From positions 116,372 to 180,371 of the forward strand of contig NZ_OBMO01000010.1 in NCBI RefSeq assembly GCF_900217905.1: a stretch of DNA of 64,000 nt, in the 5' to 3' direction. Made by a program: the position numbers and the translations under genes. Source of the stretch: Alloalcanivorax xenomutans (lineage in GTDB: Bacteria > Pseudomonadota > Gammaproteobacteria > Pseudomonadales > Alcanivoracaceae). Numbering within the stretch: the stretch's first letter is position 1; each line of letters opens with the position of its first letter. Below, one piece after another: positions 18,547-27,633 of this stretch. The notes under the pieces are model-generated. The model saw nothing but the letters and a program-made list of their open reading frames with translations, ran no database searches and was not told where the DNA came from.

Positions 18547-19449
18547 TTACCTCTCCCCGCCTTCTTCTGGTGGCGCCCCCGGCCGACGGCCTATGGGGCG
18601 CGCCGGGTTGCCCGCCACCACGCTCCAGGGGGGCACATCCCGGGTTACCACCGCCCCCATCGCTACCACCGCGTGGTCACCAACGGTAACACCATCGACG
18701 ATGCCGCAGCGGGCACCCAGCCAAACATCCCTGCCAATACGAATCCCCCGGGATGTCACCGGCTGCTCACGGATCAGGCCGCCGGCTTCCCTGCCATGAT
18801 TGAAGGCATAAAGAGTGGCGTAGGCGGCAATGCGGGAGTGATCGCCGATTTCGATACCGGCGGCCCCGCCTTCCAGGGTGGCATGATGGTTAATGCTGAC
18901 ATGGGCCCCGAGCCGGATCGGTCCATGCAGCACTGAGAGCCTGTTTACGATCTATTCACCGCCGCGCCGGAGTGCATTTTTTCGTCAGAGCGTGATTTCG
19001 ATTGTGCAGTGTAGCCCGTCTACATAAACAAGCGTAATCACGCCCTGGCGGAAAAAGGGGCCCGGCCCTTCGGGTTGCGCTGGAAAAGCCGCCAGAGGAC
19101 GCTGTGGCCTTTGACTTTGGAACCACCAGAGCCTGCAGCCCCCAACGCCCTCTGGCGGCTTTTCCAGCAGCAACGCGGTGGCGAATAGATCGTAAACAGG
19201 CTCTGAGTCGGCGGCGATGTGGCTGTGATCGCCGACACGAATATCGCGGCCCGGCTCGGCGAACAGGCGCGCCTGCGGTGCGACAAAACAGTGCTCCCCG
19301 AAGCGCACCGTTTCGAGGCGCTCCAGTTCCTCTTGCACCTTTTTCTGCCAGGGCTCCGCCCAAGCCCGGTGCCGCGGCTTGAGCCGGGGATACAGCCAGG
19401 GCATATACGCCAGGCGCAGTTTGTGTTGTTCGCGGTAGGAATCGCTCAT
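18547..19449 (-). pseudogene. Hexapeptide-repeat acyltransferase interrupted by a MITE-like element
   Basis: Two fragments of one gene. The N-terminal part (19449 to 19204, 82 codons) ends GDHSHIAADS. The C-terminal part (18933 to 18547) continues VLHGPIRLGAHVSINHHATL and ends in left-handed beta-helix repeats (GIRIGRDVWLGARCGIVDG, VVAGNPARP). Removing the 267-bp element plus one 3-bp TGA duplicate joins them in frame into a 210-residue protein. The fold is that of maltose/galactoside O-acetyltransferases. As it stands, translation runs through the element and ends at about 18985, giving a truncated protein without the active-site helix. Confidence 0.85.
18937..19203. mobile_element. 267-bp MITE-like element with 21-bp perfect terminal inverted repeats
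   Basis: The ends 18937-18957 and 19183-19203 are perfect inverted repeats beginning GAGCCTGTTTACGATC. A direct repeat TGA flanks it (18934-18936 and 19204-19206), fitting the TNA target duplication of the IS1031 group of IS5-type elements; the group assignment is from memory. No transposase is encoded, so it would need a helper. Inside, 19079-19098 and 19149-19168 form a second, 20-bp perfect inverted repeat with a 50-nt loop. It disrupts the acyltransferase gene. Confidence 0.85.
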
Positions 19450-19517
19450 GGCCTTGGTGAAGAAGCACGGAGGACCGGCATCCTACACCAAGCGCCCGCC
19501 GCTGACCGCCAGCTTGC

Positions 19518-20243
19518 CTAGGCGGCGCAAAGATCCTGTACCAGTTGTCCGAATCGGCTCAATACTTCATTGGCACCAGGGCATTCCCGGACTTCGGACA
19601 TGGCGTCCGCGGCACGCTGGTCACTGATACTCCGTCCACGCAAGGCTTGCAGGTAGGCCCTGGTAATATCGGCGTTGAATTCCGGATGAAACTGACAACC
19701 CCACACCCGTTGCCGATAGCGGAACGCTTGGCAGGCGTCATGGCCATTACTGGCCAGCACCGACACTTCCGGCGGCGCCACCAGCACCGATTGCTGATGC
19801 ACCATCTGCCCCCAGGGCTGCTCGCAAAGTCCGGCGAACAGGGGATCCCTGGCCGCTTCCGATGCCATTCTCAACGCCACCGTGCCCACCTCCATGCCCT
19901 GTGGGTGATCTCCCACCTCACCACCGAGCAGTTTCGCCAGCAGCTGATGGCCAAAACAGATCCCCAACACCGGCAGCGCCGCCGGATGGGTGATGACGTC
20001 ATCCAGCCAATCGGTCAGGCGCACCATCCAGGGCGCCTGCTCCGTGACCATGGCATGGGAGCCGGTAATAACCACCGCCGCGATACGGTCCGGCGACGGT
20101 AACGGCACCGGCTCGCGCACATCGCATACCTGCACGGCACAGCGATCACCGAGACCCCGCGCGATCCAGTCCTCGAAGTCCCCGTAATGCTCGATCAATT
20201 CGGGGTAGGTGCTGCCGGCCTTTATAATCAACACCGGTTTCAT
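19518..20243 (-). CDS. Class I glutamine amidotransferase-like protein
   Basis: A 241-residue protein with the triad motifs of class I GATases: nucleophile Cys in LGICFGHQLLAKLLGG and the His/Glu pair in WGCQFHPEFN. The ATG at 20243 follows AAGGAGG by 5 nt and was chosen over a longer open frame reaching 20300. Stand-alone members include gamma-glutamyl peptide hydrolases and GMP synthase-like proteins of unknown partner. The start MKPVLIIKAGSTYPEL fits these stand-alone types. Confidence 0.88.
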   Translation of the reverse strand: MKPVLIIKAGSTYPELIEHYGDFEDWIARGLGDRCAVQVCDVREPVPLPSPDRIAAVVITGSHAMVTEQAPWMVRLTDWLDDVITHPAALPVLGICFGHQLLAKLLGGEVGDHPQGMEVGTVALRMASEAARDPLFAGLCEQPWGQMVHQQSVLVAPPEVSVLASNGHDACQAFRYRQRVWGCQFHPEFNADITRAYLQALRGRSISDQRAADAMSEVRECPGANEVLSRFGQLVQDLCAA

Positions 20244-20337
20244 GGGAGCCTCCTTCACCAGTCCCTGGGTTGCGTTCCCCAGTGCCTCAGCAAAGCTCAT
20301 ACCAGCTCTGACGCCACCGTTGTAAAAGTTTTCAATT

Positions 20338-20399
20338 TAGGGCCTGTTCCCCCTATTTGCATCCAGCAGGCGGGATGCAAATAGGGGGAACAGGCCCTA
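20338..20399. repeat. 62-bp fold-back palindrome with TA at both ends
   Basis: Arms 20338-20364 and 20373-20399 are perfect 27-bp inverted repeats around an 8-nt loop. The outermost bases read TAGGGCCTGTTCCCCC, giving terminal TA on both sides. The sequence sits between the 3' end of tag and the upstream side of the GATase gene. The GGGCCTGTT end resembles termini of IS5-type elements (IS427-like, TA target), so a minimal fold-back element or deletion relic is possible. A strong terminator for tag is the alternative, though no T-run follows. Confidence 0.7.
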
Positions 20400-20409
20400 G
20401 GCCGGATTT

Positions 20410-20976
20410 TCACCCGTCCGCCAGCTGCCGGTGACGCGGACAGCTGATCAGATGGTCGTTCACCAAGCCGGCGGCCTGCATGAAGGCGTACATAATGGTG
20501 GGGCCGACGAAACGAAAGCCTTTTTTCTTCAGTTCCCGGCTCATGGCTTCGGCGGTGGGGGTAACCGCCGGCACGTCGGACAGCGACCGGTGGCGGTTTA
20601 CCCGGGGTGTGCCATCAACAAAGCCCCACAGCAGGGCATCCAGGGTCTGGCCTGCCTCACGCAGGTCCAGATACGCCTGGGCATTACTCACCGCCGCCTT
20701 CATTTTCAACCGGTTGCGGATCAGTCCCGCATCCTGCAGCAGTTGTTCCAGCTTACGGTCGTCATAGCGGGCGATCTTTTCCGGGTCGAAGTCATCCAGG
20801 GCGCGCCGGTAGTTCTCGCGCTTGCGCAACACCGTGATCCAACTGAGGCCGGCCTGCGCGCCTTCCAGAAGCAGGAATTCAAACAATCGGCGATCATCGT
20901 GTTCCGGTACCCCCCACTCCTGATCGTGGTAGGCCACGTACAGGGGGTCGGTACCGCACCAGGGGCATCGTTCCAT
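20410..20976 (-). CDS. tag: DNA-3-methyladenine glycosylase I
   Basis: A 188-residue base-excision repair enzyme that removes 3-methyladenine from alkylated DNA. The start CPWCGTDPLYVAYHDQEWG and the tail NDHLISCPRH provide the Cys/His zinc ligands of the Tag family. Length matches E. coli Tag (187). The ATG at 20976 was chosen from the conserved N-terminus; the frame is open up to 21027. It is divergent from glyQ. Confidence 0.96.
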   Translation of the reverse strand: MERCPWCGTDPLYVAYHDQEWGVPEHDDRRLFEFLLLEGAQAGLSWITVLRKRENYRRALDDFDPEKIARYDDRKLEQLLQDAGLIRNRLKMKAAVSNAQAYLDLREAGQTLDALLWGFVDGTPRVNRHRSLSDVPAVTPTAEAMSRELKKKGFRFVGPTIMYAFMQAAGLVNDHLISCPRHRQLADG

Positions 20977-21180
20977 GGGCGATCTCGGTGAAAGACGGGA
21001 ATGTCGGGTTCCGGGCCACGGTATCACCGGCCCCTGGGGAACGCTATACTTGCGGTCTTCGTTTCACGAGCCCGTCTCTCTCCCTCCCGAACACGGGGCC
21101 AGCGCCACCGTGGAGGGCATGGCATCGCCGCCAGGAGCACGGGCTCGCACCGGTGCACCAGCGGAATAACAGGAAGCGAC

Positions 21181-22188
21181 ATGGCGGATCAACCGCAAGC
21201 GGACGTGATGACCTTTCAGGGCCTGATCCTGGCCCTGCAACAGTATTGGGCCGAGCAAGGCTGCGTGGTCGTGCAGCCTTTGGATATGGAAGTGGGCGCG
21301 GGGACTTTCCACCCCTCCACCTTCCTGCGCGCCATCGGCCCGGAAAACTGGAACAGCGCCTATGTGCAGCCGTCCCGGCGGCCCACCGACGGCCGTTACG
21401 GGGAAAACCCCAATCGGCTGCAGCACTATTACCAGTTCCAGGTGGTCCTCAAACCGTCCCCGGACAACATCCAGGAATTGTATCTGGGCTCCCTGCGCCT
21501 GCTCGGCTTCGATCCGCTGGTGCATGATATCCGCTTCGTCGAGGACAACTGGGAATCCCCCACGCTTGGCGCCTGGGGGTTGGGCTGGGAAGTGTGGCTC
21601 AATGGCATGGAAGTGACTCAGTTCACCTACTTCCAGCAGGTCGGTGGCATCGACTGCTACCCGGTCACCGGTGAGATCACCTATGGCCTGGAGCGCCTGG
21701 CCATGTACATTCAGGGCGTGGATTCGGTGTACGACCTGGTCTGGTCCGATGGTCCTTTCGGCAAGGTCAGTTACGGCGACGTTTATCTGCAAAACGAAGT
21801 GGAGATGTCCACCTTCAACTTCGAGCACGCCAACGTCGAGGAACTGTTCAAACAGTTCGACCTGTTTGAAGCCGAATCCACCAAGCTGATCGGCGCGGGT
21901 CTGCCGCTGCCCGCCTACGAGTACGCTCTCAAGGCTTCTCATACTTTTAACCTGCTGGACGCGCGCAAGGCCATCTCGGTGACCGAACGTCAGCGCTTCA
22001 TTCTGCGTGTACGCACCCTGGCCCGGGCCGTGGCCCAGGCCTACTTCGACGCCCGCCGTAAACTGGGCTTCCCCATGGCCGATCCAGCCATCCGTGAGGA
22101 AGTGGAAGCGGAGCTGGCAAAGCAGGATGAGAAGGCGGCAGGAAACGCGGCCGCCGGGAAAGGCAATAAAAAGAAGGGGAAGAAATAA
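21181..22188 (+). CDS. glyQ: Glycine-tRNA ligase, alpha subunit
   Basis: A 335-residue catalytic subunit of the tetrameric (alpha2 beta2) bacterial glycyl-tRNA synthetase. [18 protein letters not shown] and [15 protein letters not shown] are typical class II N-terminal segments. The ATG at 21181 follows AGGAAG; an in-frame extension upstream is unlikely. The C-terminus ends in a Lys-rich tail (KGNKKKGKK), longer than usual. It overlaps glyS by one base. Confidence 0.97.
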   Translation: MADQPQADVMTFQGLILALQQYWAEQGCVVVQPLDMEVGAGTFHPSTFLRAIGPENWNSAYVQPSRRPTDGRYGENPNRLQHYYQFQVVLKPSPDNIQELYLGSLRLLGFDPLVHDIRFVEDNWESPTLGAWGLGWEVWLNGMEVTQFTYFQQVGGIDCYPVTGEITYGLERLAMYIQGVDSVYDLVWSDGPFGKVSYGDVYLQNEVEMSTFNFEHANVEELFKQFDLFEAESTKLIGAGLPLPAYEYALKASHTFNLLDARKAISVTERQRFILRVRTLARAVAQAYFDARRKLGFPMADPAIREEVEAELAKQDEKAAGNAAAGKGNKKKGKK

Positions 22189-24260
22189 TGTCCCGGGATT
22201 TACTGATCGAGCTGGGCACCGAGGAACTGCCCCCGAAGGCGCTGCCGACCCTGAGCGCGGCGCTCACCGAGGAGTTCGTACGGCAACTGGACGAGGCCGG
22301 GCTGCAACACGGTGAGGTGGAAAGCTTCGCCGCGCCACGCCGGCTGGCGGTGCTGGTCCGTGACCTGGACGAAAAACAGGCCGACCGTGATATCGAGCGT
22401 CAGGGCCCGGCGGTACAGGCGGCATTCGATGCCGAAGGCAATCCGACCAAGGCCGCCCAGGGCTTCGCCGCTTCCCTGGGGCTGACCGTGGACCAGTTGG
22501 ACCGCCAGGACACCGGCAAAGGGGAACGCCTGATTGCCCGTATCACCGAAGAGGGCAAGGCCACCACCGAGCTGGTTCCGGCATTCTTCGCCCAGGCGAT
22601 CCAGAAGCTGCCGATTCCCAAGCGCATGCGCTGGGGCAGCCGCAAAGTACAGTTCGTGCGCCCGGCACATTGGCTGGTGGCATTGTTCGGCGACGAGGTC
22701 GTACCGTTCGAACTGCTGGATCTGCAATCCGGCCGCACCAGCTATGGCCACCGCTTCCACGCGCCGGGAGCCATTGAGCTGAGCCAGGCCGGTGAATACG
22801 CCGGGCGCCTGGAAAATGAAGGGCATGTGATCGCCGATTTCGACCGCCGCAAGGCGATGATCGAAGAGCAGACGATCACCGCGGGCAAGCAGGCCGGCGG
22901 TACCGCGCGGATCAATCCCGATTTGCTTGACGAAGTAACCGCCCTGGTGGAATGGCCGGTGGCGCTGACCGGCGGCTTTGATGAGGACTTCCTGCGCGTG
23001 CCCCAGGAAGCGCTGATCAGCGCCATGGAAGAGCACCAGAAATATTTTTCCGTGCTCGACGCCGATGGCAAGCTGATGCCGAAATTCATCACCATCAGCA
23101 ACATCGAGTCCAAGGACCCGGCCCAGGTGATCGCCGGTAACGAGAAGGTGATTCGGCCGCGGCTGGCCGACGCCGCCTTCTTCTATGATAACGACTGCAA
23201 GAAGACCCTGGCGCAACACGCCGAGGGACTGGCCCAGGTGGTGTTCCAGCAGCAGCTGGGGACGGTGGCCGACAAGTGCCAGCGTATCGGGGCCCTGGCG
23301 GCCGTGATCGCCGAACAAACCGGCGGCGACAGCGCGCACGCCAGACTGGCGGGGGAACTCAGCAAGGCCGACCTCAATAGCGAAATGGTGTACGAGTTCG
23401 ACACCATGCAGGGCATCATGGGCTATTACCTTGCCCAGTGTGAAGGCCAGCCCGAGGACGTGGCCGAAGCGCTGTACGAGCAATACCTGCCCCGTTTCGC
23501 CGGCGACAAGCTGCCACAAAGCAAGACCGGCATGGCGGTTTCCCTGGCCGACAAGATCGATACGCTGGTGGGGATCTTCGGTATCGGCCAGAAGCCCAGC
23601 GGTACCAAGGACCCCTATGCACTGCGGCGGGCCACTCTCGGTGTGCTGCGCATCATCATCGAAAACCAGCTGGAACTGGATCTGCGCGACCTGCTGGATC
23701 AGGCCGCCACCCAGCTTGGTGATCGCATCGACGCCGCTCAGGTCGACGAAGCCTTCGATTTTATTAAGGGCCGTTACCGCGCCATGTATCAGGAACAGGG
23801 CATCGCCACACCGGTGATCCTGTCGGTGCTGGCCATCGAGGACGCCTGCCGCAAACCGCTGGATTTCGATCGCCGGGTGAAAGCCGTGGCCGCGTTCCAG
23901 CAGCGGGAGGAAGCTCAGGCTCTGGCCGCGGCCAACAAGCGGGTCTCCAATATTCTGGCCAAGCTGGAACAAGCCCCGCCGGAAGAAATCGATGGCGCAC
24001 TGTTGGAAGACGAAGCGGAACAGGAACTCACCAATCTGGTGGTGGCCGCCTACGAACAGTCCGAGCCGCTGCTGGAGCAGGGCGACTACCAAGCGGTGCT
24101 GGAACTGCTGGCGGAGCTGCGTGCCCCGGTGGACGCCTTCTTCGAAAGCGTGATGGTGATGGCCGAGGACCCGGCGGTTCGTGACAACCGCCTGGCCCTG
24201 CTGAGTTTCCTGCGCGATCTGTTCCTTAACGTGGCCGATATCAGCCTGTTGCAGGAGTAG
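22188..24260 (+). CDS. glyS: Glycine-tRNA ligase, beta subunit
   Basis: A 690-residue beta subunit that binds and positions tRNA-Gly. It begins RDLLIELGTEELPPKAL, the family start. The C-terminal part has the anticodon-binding domain (FFESVMVMAEDPAVRDNRLA). Start and previous stop share a base (TAATG). Its last 20 bp overlap the convergent Liv fusion gene. Confidence 0.97.
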   Translation: MSRDLLIELGTEELPPKALPTLSAALTEEFVRQLDEAGLQHGEVESFAAPRRLAVLVRDLDEKQADRDIERQGPAVQAAFDAEGNPTKAAQGFAASLGLTVDQLDRQDTGKGERLIARITEEGKATTELVPAFFAQAIQKLPIPKRMRWGSRKVQFVRPAHWLVALFGDEVVPFELLDLQSGRTSYGHRFHAPGAIELSQAGEYAGRLENEGHVIADFDRRKAMIEEQTITAGKQAGGTARINPDLLDEVTALVEWPVALTGGFDEDFLRVPQEALISAMEEHQKYFSVLDADGKLMPKFITISNIESKDPAQVIAGNEKVIRPRLADAAFFYDNDCKKTLAQHAEGLAQVVFQQQLGTVADKCQRIGALAAVIAEQTGGDSAHARLAGELSKADLNSEMVYEFDTMQGIMGYYLAQCEGQPEDVAEALYEQYLPRFAGDKLPQSKTGMAVSLADKIDTLVGIFGIGQKPSGTKDPYALRRATLGVLRIIIENQLELDLRDLLDQAATQLGDRIDAAQVDEAFDFIKGRYRAMYQEQGIATPVILSVLAIEDACRKPLDFDRRVKAVAAFQQREEAQALAAANKRVSNILAKLEQAPPEEIDGALLEDEAEQELTNLVVAAYEQSEPLLEQGDYQAVLELLAELRAPVDAFFESVMVMAEDPAVRDNRLALLSFLRDLFLNVADISLLQE

Positions 24261-26739
24261 GCGCGGCGTTGCCCAGATAGGCGTTGGCGAGATCCACGTT
24301 CGCGCGGATCTCGTCAGCCGTCCCTTGCGCCACCACACGTCCACCTTCGATCACGTAGGCGCGATCCGCCAAAGCCAATGCCAGTGCCGCCATCTGATCC
24401 ACCAGCAAGATGGTCATGTCCTCCCGGCGCAGCTGATCCAGCACCTCGAACAACTCGGCGATGATTTTCGGCGCCAGTCCGAGGGACGGCTCATCCAATA
24501 GCAACACCCTTGGCTTTGCCATCAAACCCCGGGCCAGCGCCAGCATTTGCTGCTCCCCTCCGGAGAGCAGCCCGGCACGCTGATGTTGGCGCTCGCGCAG
24601 ACGAGGGAACCGCTCCAGCATACCTTGCACGCGGGCTTCACGGTCCTCAGCGTGAAGGAAGCCGCCAAGGCGAATGTTATCCAGCACCGACAACTCGGGG
24701 AAAACCTGTCGGCCTTCTGGCACCAACACCACCCCCCGGCCGGCAATTTTCTCCGCCGGCATGGTGTTGAGCACCTCGCCTCTGAGATGCACGCCGCCGC
24801 TCTGGGCAGGATGCAAACCGCTGAGCACCCGCATCAAGGTGGATTTGCCGGCGCCGTTGGCCCCCAACAACGCCACCATTTCACCCTGGCGGATTTTGAG
24901 ATTGATGCCGTGTAACACCGGCTCGGCGCCGTATCCCGCTACCAGACGGCTGACGCCGAGCAGCTCGGGACCTTGTGGAGGATGGCGGCTTGCCGAGGCC
25001 GGCAGATCCCCGCTGTCACCGAGATAGGCTTTGCGGACTTCCGGATTGGCCTGCACCTCGGCGGCGGCGCCCGCGGCCAACAAGGTACCGGTATCCAGAA
25101 CAATGATCTGGTCGGATACCGACATCACCAGCTCCATGTCGTGCTCCACCACCAGGACCGCGATACCGGCGGCCGCGACCGCTTTGAGCAGGTCCCCCAA
25201 CCGGTCGGTATCTTCCCGCGACAAACCGGCGGCGGGCTCATCCAGTAACAGCACTTCCGGATCCAGCGCCAATGCCCGGGCGATTTCCACCAGGCGCCGG
25301 TCCACATGCGGCAGTTGTGAAGCGGGCAGGGCGGGATCGCCGAGATAGCCACAGAACGACAGCAGGGCGCGTGCCCGCTGGCGTACCATCCGGGAACGGA
25401 AAGGCCCGCCAGCGAGCACCGTTCCCAAATGACCCCGGCAGGCTGCCAAAGCGACGTTGTCCTCCACTGAGAGTGAATCGAACAGCTGCGACGTTTGGTA
25501 GGTTCTTGCCACCCCACGGCGGGCGATGCGCCACGCCCCCTCGGTTTGCAGAGCGGCATCGGTCAGAGAAAAGCCACCGTCCGTGGGCCGGTAAAACCCG
25601 CTGAGCATATTCAACACCGTGGTTTTGCCGGCGCCATTGGGGCCAATCAGACTGCTCACCGCCGCCGCCGGCAAATCCATATTCAGGCCGCTGACCGCTT
25701 TGACGCCGCCGAAGGTCATGCTCAGCCCCCGCACTTTCAAACCATGACGAGGGCGCGCATCCAGCACGGGGGCGGCATCATCACTGGGAAGCGGGCTGGT
25801 GGCGCCGTTCCCGGCACGCCGGCCCATCCAGGCCGTCAGCCAGCCCATCAAACCATTGGGCGCCACCAACAAGACCACCAGCAACAGGCCACCAAAGAAC
25901 AGCAAGCGATGGGACTCCAGGGACGCCAGCAGTTCCGGCAGCACCCCGAGAATAATGGCGCCAATCACCGGCCCGGCGATGAACCCCGCGCCACCAATGA
26001 TCACCACCAGTACGAACAGAATGGATTGCATGAAACTGAAAGTATCCGGCGTTACAAAGCCGGACAGAGGCGCGAACAGCCCTCCGGCCAACCCGGCCAT
26101 CAGCGCCGACAGCGCGAAGGCCATGGTTTTTGCCGCCAGTGGATTGATACCGACGGATTCCGCCGCCACCTCGCTGTCCTTGACCGCCCGCATGGCCGCG
26201 CCCCAGGTGCCGCGGGCAATCAGAGCATAAACCAGCAACATCGCCGCCGCCGTCAGCACGGCGAGCACAGCAATGTTCTGCTCGGGGCTCCAGGCCTGAT
26301 GAAGCGAGGGCGCCATAACCCCCATGATGCCGTTCTGACCACCGGTGACATGTTCCATTTCAATGACGGCGTGCTGAACGATAAAGCTGAAGGCGATGGT
26401 GATCATCGCCAGATAAGGCCCCTTGGCCCGTAATGCCGGCAACGCCACCAGAGCCCCGGCAATGCCGGAAAACAGCGCTCCCGCCAGCCAGGCCGGCCAG
26501 AACGACCAGCCCGCCTGTGTGGTGAGCACCGCCACTGTGTAGGCGCCAATGGCGTAGAACCCCACGTGACCAAAGGAAATCTGTCCACTCAAACCCAACA
26601 GAATGTTCAGGCCGACGCCGACAATGGTGATCAGCGCCACATTGGCCAGCACGAACACGTAATAGCTGTTCAAGGAGAAAGTGCACACCAGGGCCACCGC
26701 CACCAGGGCAGCCAGCATAATCAAGTGCGGGTACTTCAT
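24241..26739 (-). CDS. LivM-LivG-LivF fusion: permease and two ATPases of a branched-chain-type ABC transporter
   Basis: An 832-residue fusion. Residues about 1-320 are a LivM-type permease (GVGLNILLGLSGQISFGHVG). Residues about 335-590 are a LivG ATPase, with Walker A in LIGPNGAGKTTVLNM and Walker B in VLLLDEPAAG. Residues about 595-832 are a LivF ATPase (LLGANGAGKSTLMRVLSG, signature LLSGGEQQMLALARG, LLLDEPSLGL). The LivG signature is non-canonical: LPHVDRRLVEIARAL where most have an LSxGQ-like motif. The ATG at 26739 overlaps the livH stop (ATGA). Separate livM, livG and livF genes are the norm. The substrate need not be an amino acid; the divergent genes suggest a cyclic amide or ureide. 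Confidence 0.93.
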   Translation of the reverse strand: MKYPHLIMLAALVAVALVCTFSLNSYYVFVLANVALITIVGVGLNILLGLSGQISFGHVGFYAIGAYTVAVLTTQAGWSFWPAWLAGALFSGIAGALVALPALRAKGPYLAMITIAFSFIVQHAVIEMEHVTGGQNGIMGVMAPSLHQAWSPEQNIAVLAVLTAAAMLLVYALIARGTWGAAMRAVKDSEVAAESVGINPLAAKTMAFALSALMAGLAGGLFAPLSGFVTPDTFSFMQSILFVLVVIIGGAGFIAGPVIGAIILGVLPELLASLESHRLLFFGGLLLVVLLVAPNGLMGWLTAWMGRRAGNGATSPLPSDDAAPVLDARPRHGLKVRGLSMTFGGVKAVSGLNMDLPAAAVSSLIGPNGAGKTTVLNMLSGFYRPTDGGFSLTDAALQTEGAWRIARRGVARTYQTSQLFDSLSVEDNVALAACRGHLGTVLAGGPFRSRMVRQRARALLSFCGYLGDPALPASQLPHVDRRLVEIARALALDPEVLLLDEPAAGLSREDTDRLGDLLKAVAAAGIAVLVVEHDMELVMSVSDQIIVLDTGTLLAAGAAAEVQANPEVRKAYLGDSGDLPASASRHPPQGPELLGVSRLVAGYGAEPVLHGINLKIRQGEMVALLGANGAGKSTLMRVLSGLHPAQSGGVHLRGEVLNTMPAEKIAGRGVVLVPEGRQVFPELSVLDNIRLGGFLHAEDREARVQGMLERFPRLRERQHQRAGLLSGGEQQMLALARGLMAKPRVLLLDEPSLGLAPKIIAELFEVLDQLRREDMTILLVDQMAALALALADRAYVIEGGRVVAQGTADEIRANVDLANAYLGNAAPTPATG

Positions 26740-27620
26740 ACTTTCTTCACCGCGGCGCGCCCGAACAAGCCGTTGGGACGCAGCGCCAACGCCACGATCA
26801 CCAAGGCAAAGGTAATGATGTGGGTGTAGCCGGATCCCAGCGTCACCGTGATCAGGCTCTCCGCCACACCGAACAACAGCCCGGCCATCACCACGCCCCA
26901 AGGGCTGGTGATGCCGCCGAGAATGGCCACTGAAAAGGCCTTCAACCCGAACAAGGTGCCCATGTCGGAATTCACATTGGCAAGGGGCGCGATCAGCATA
27001 CCCGCCACCCCCGCCAGCAAGGTGGACAGGGCGAACGCGCCGGCAATAGCCCGGCCAATGGGAATCCCCATCAGACGCGCCGCATCCTTGTTCTGTTCAG
27101 TGGCCAGCAGCGCCGTGCCCCAACGGGTATGGCGCGCCACCCAGTGCAGCACCAGCGCCAGCGACAGTCCCACCACTGGAATGATCAATTGCAACGGATA
27201 CACCGCCAGATTCACCCCCGCCACCTCCAGCGGCGTAATCGCCAGTGAGGAGGGCAGGCTGCGCGGTTCACGACCGAAGGTGTGCATGACCAGGTTATCC
27301 AGCACGATGCCCAAAGCCACGGTGGACATCAGCCAGGCATCGGAGCCGCGCCGGGTAAACGGCCGTACCGCGAGAAACTCCACCACCAGACCGTAGAGCG
27401 CGCAGCACAGCAGCGCCATTGCCACCGCCGGCACCAGCGGCCATTGCAGGGTCTGGGAAAAAGTGAAGCACAACACCGCGCCGAGCATCATGGAGCTGCC
27501 CTGAGCGAAGTTGACCGTCCCCGATACCGCATAGGTGATGTAAAAACCCAGCGCCATAAGGCCATACATGCTGCCCATGCCAAGGCCGCTGATCAGAGCC
27601 GATACCAGCTGAATATCCAT
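26736..27620 (-). CDS. LivH-type ABC transporter permease
   Basis: A 294-residue integral membrane protein of the branched-chain amino acid/urea permease family, the partner of the LivM domain in the next gene. MDIQLVSALISGLGMGSMYG and SGTVNFAQGSSMMLGAVLCF fit LivH proteins. The ATG at 27620 was chosen because the membrane domain starts immediately after it; the frame extends to 27695 without family similarity. It overlaps the downstream fusion gene by 4 bp. Confidence 0.93.
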   Translation of the reverse strand: MDIQLVSALISGLGMGSMYGLMALGFYITYAVSGTVNFAQGSSMMLGAVLCFTFSQTLQWPLVPAVAMALLCCALYGLVVEFLAVRPFTRRGSDAWLMSTVALGIVLDNLVMHTFGREPRSLPSSLAITPLEVAGVNLAVYPLQLIIPVVGLSLALVLHWVARHTRWGTALLATEQNKDAARLMGIPIGRAIAGAFALSTLLAGVAGMLIAPLANVNSDMGTLFGLKAFSVAILGGITSPWGVVMAGLLFGVAESLITVTLGSGYTHIITFALVIVALALRPNGLFGRAAVKKV

Positions 27621-27633
27621 GTTCGTTCCTTGC

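Noticed and set aside
20338..20399. Plain rho-independent terminator for tag
   Set aside because: The arms are 27 bp, perfect, TA-flanked and without a T-run; a mobile or fold-back origin explains this better, though termination in practice is not excluded.
22200..24344. 714-codon open frame on the minus strand opposite glyS
   Set aside because: Shadow of glyS with low-complexity composition and no recognisable domain.
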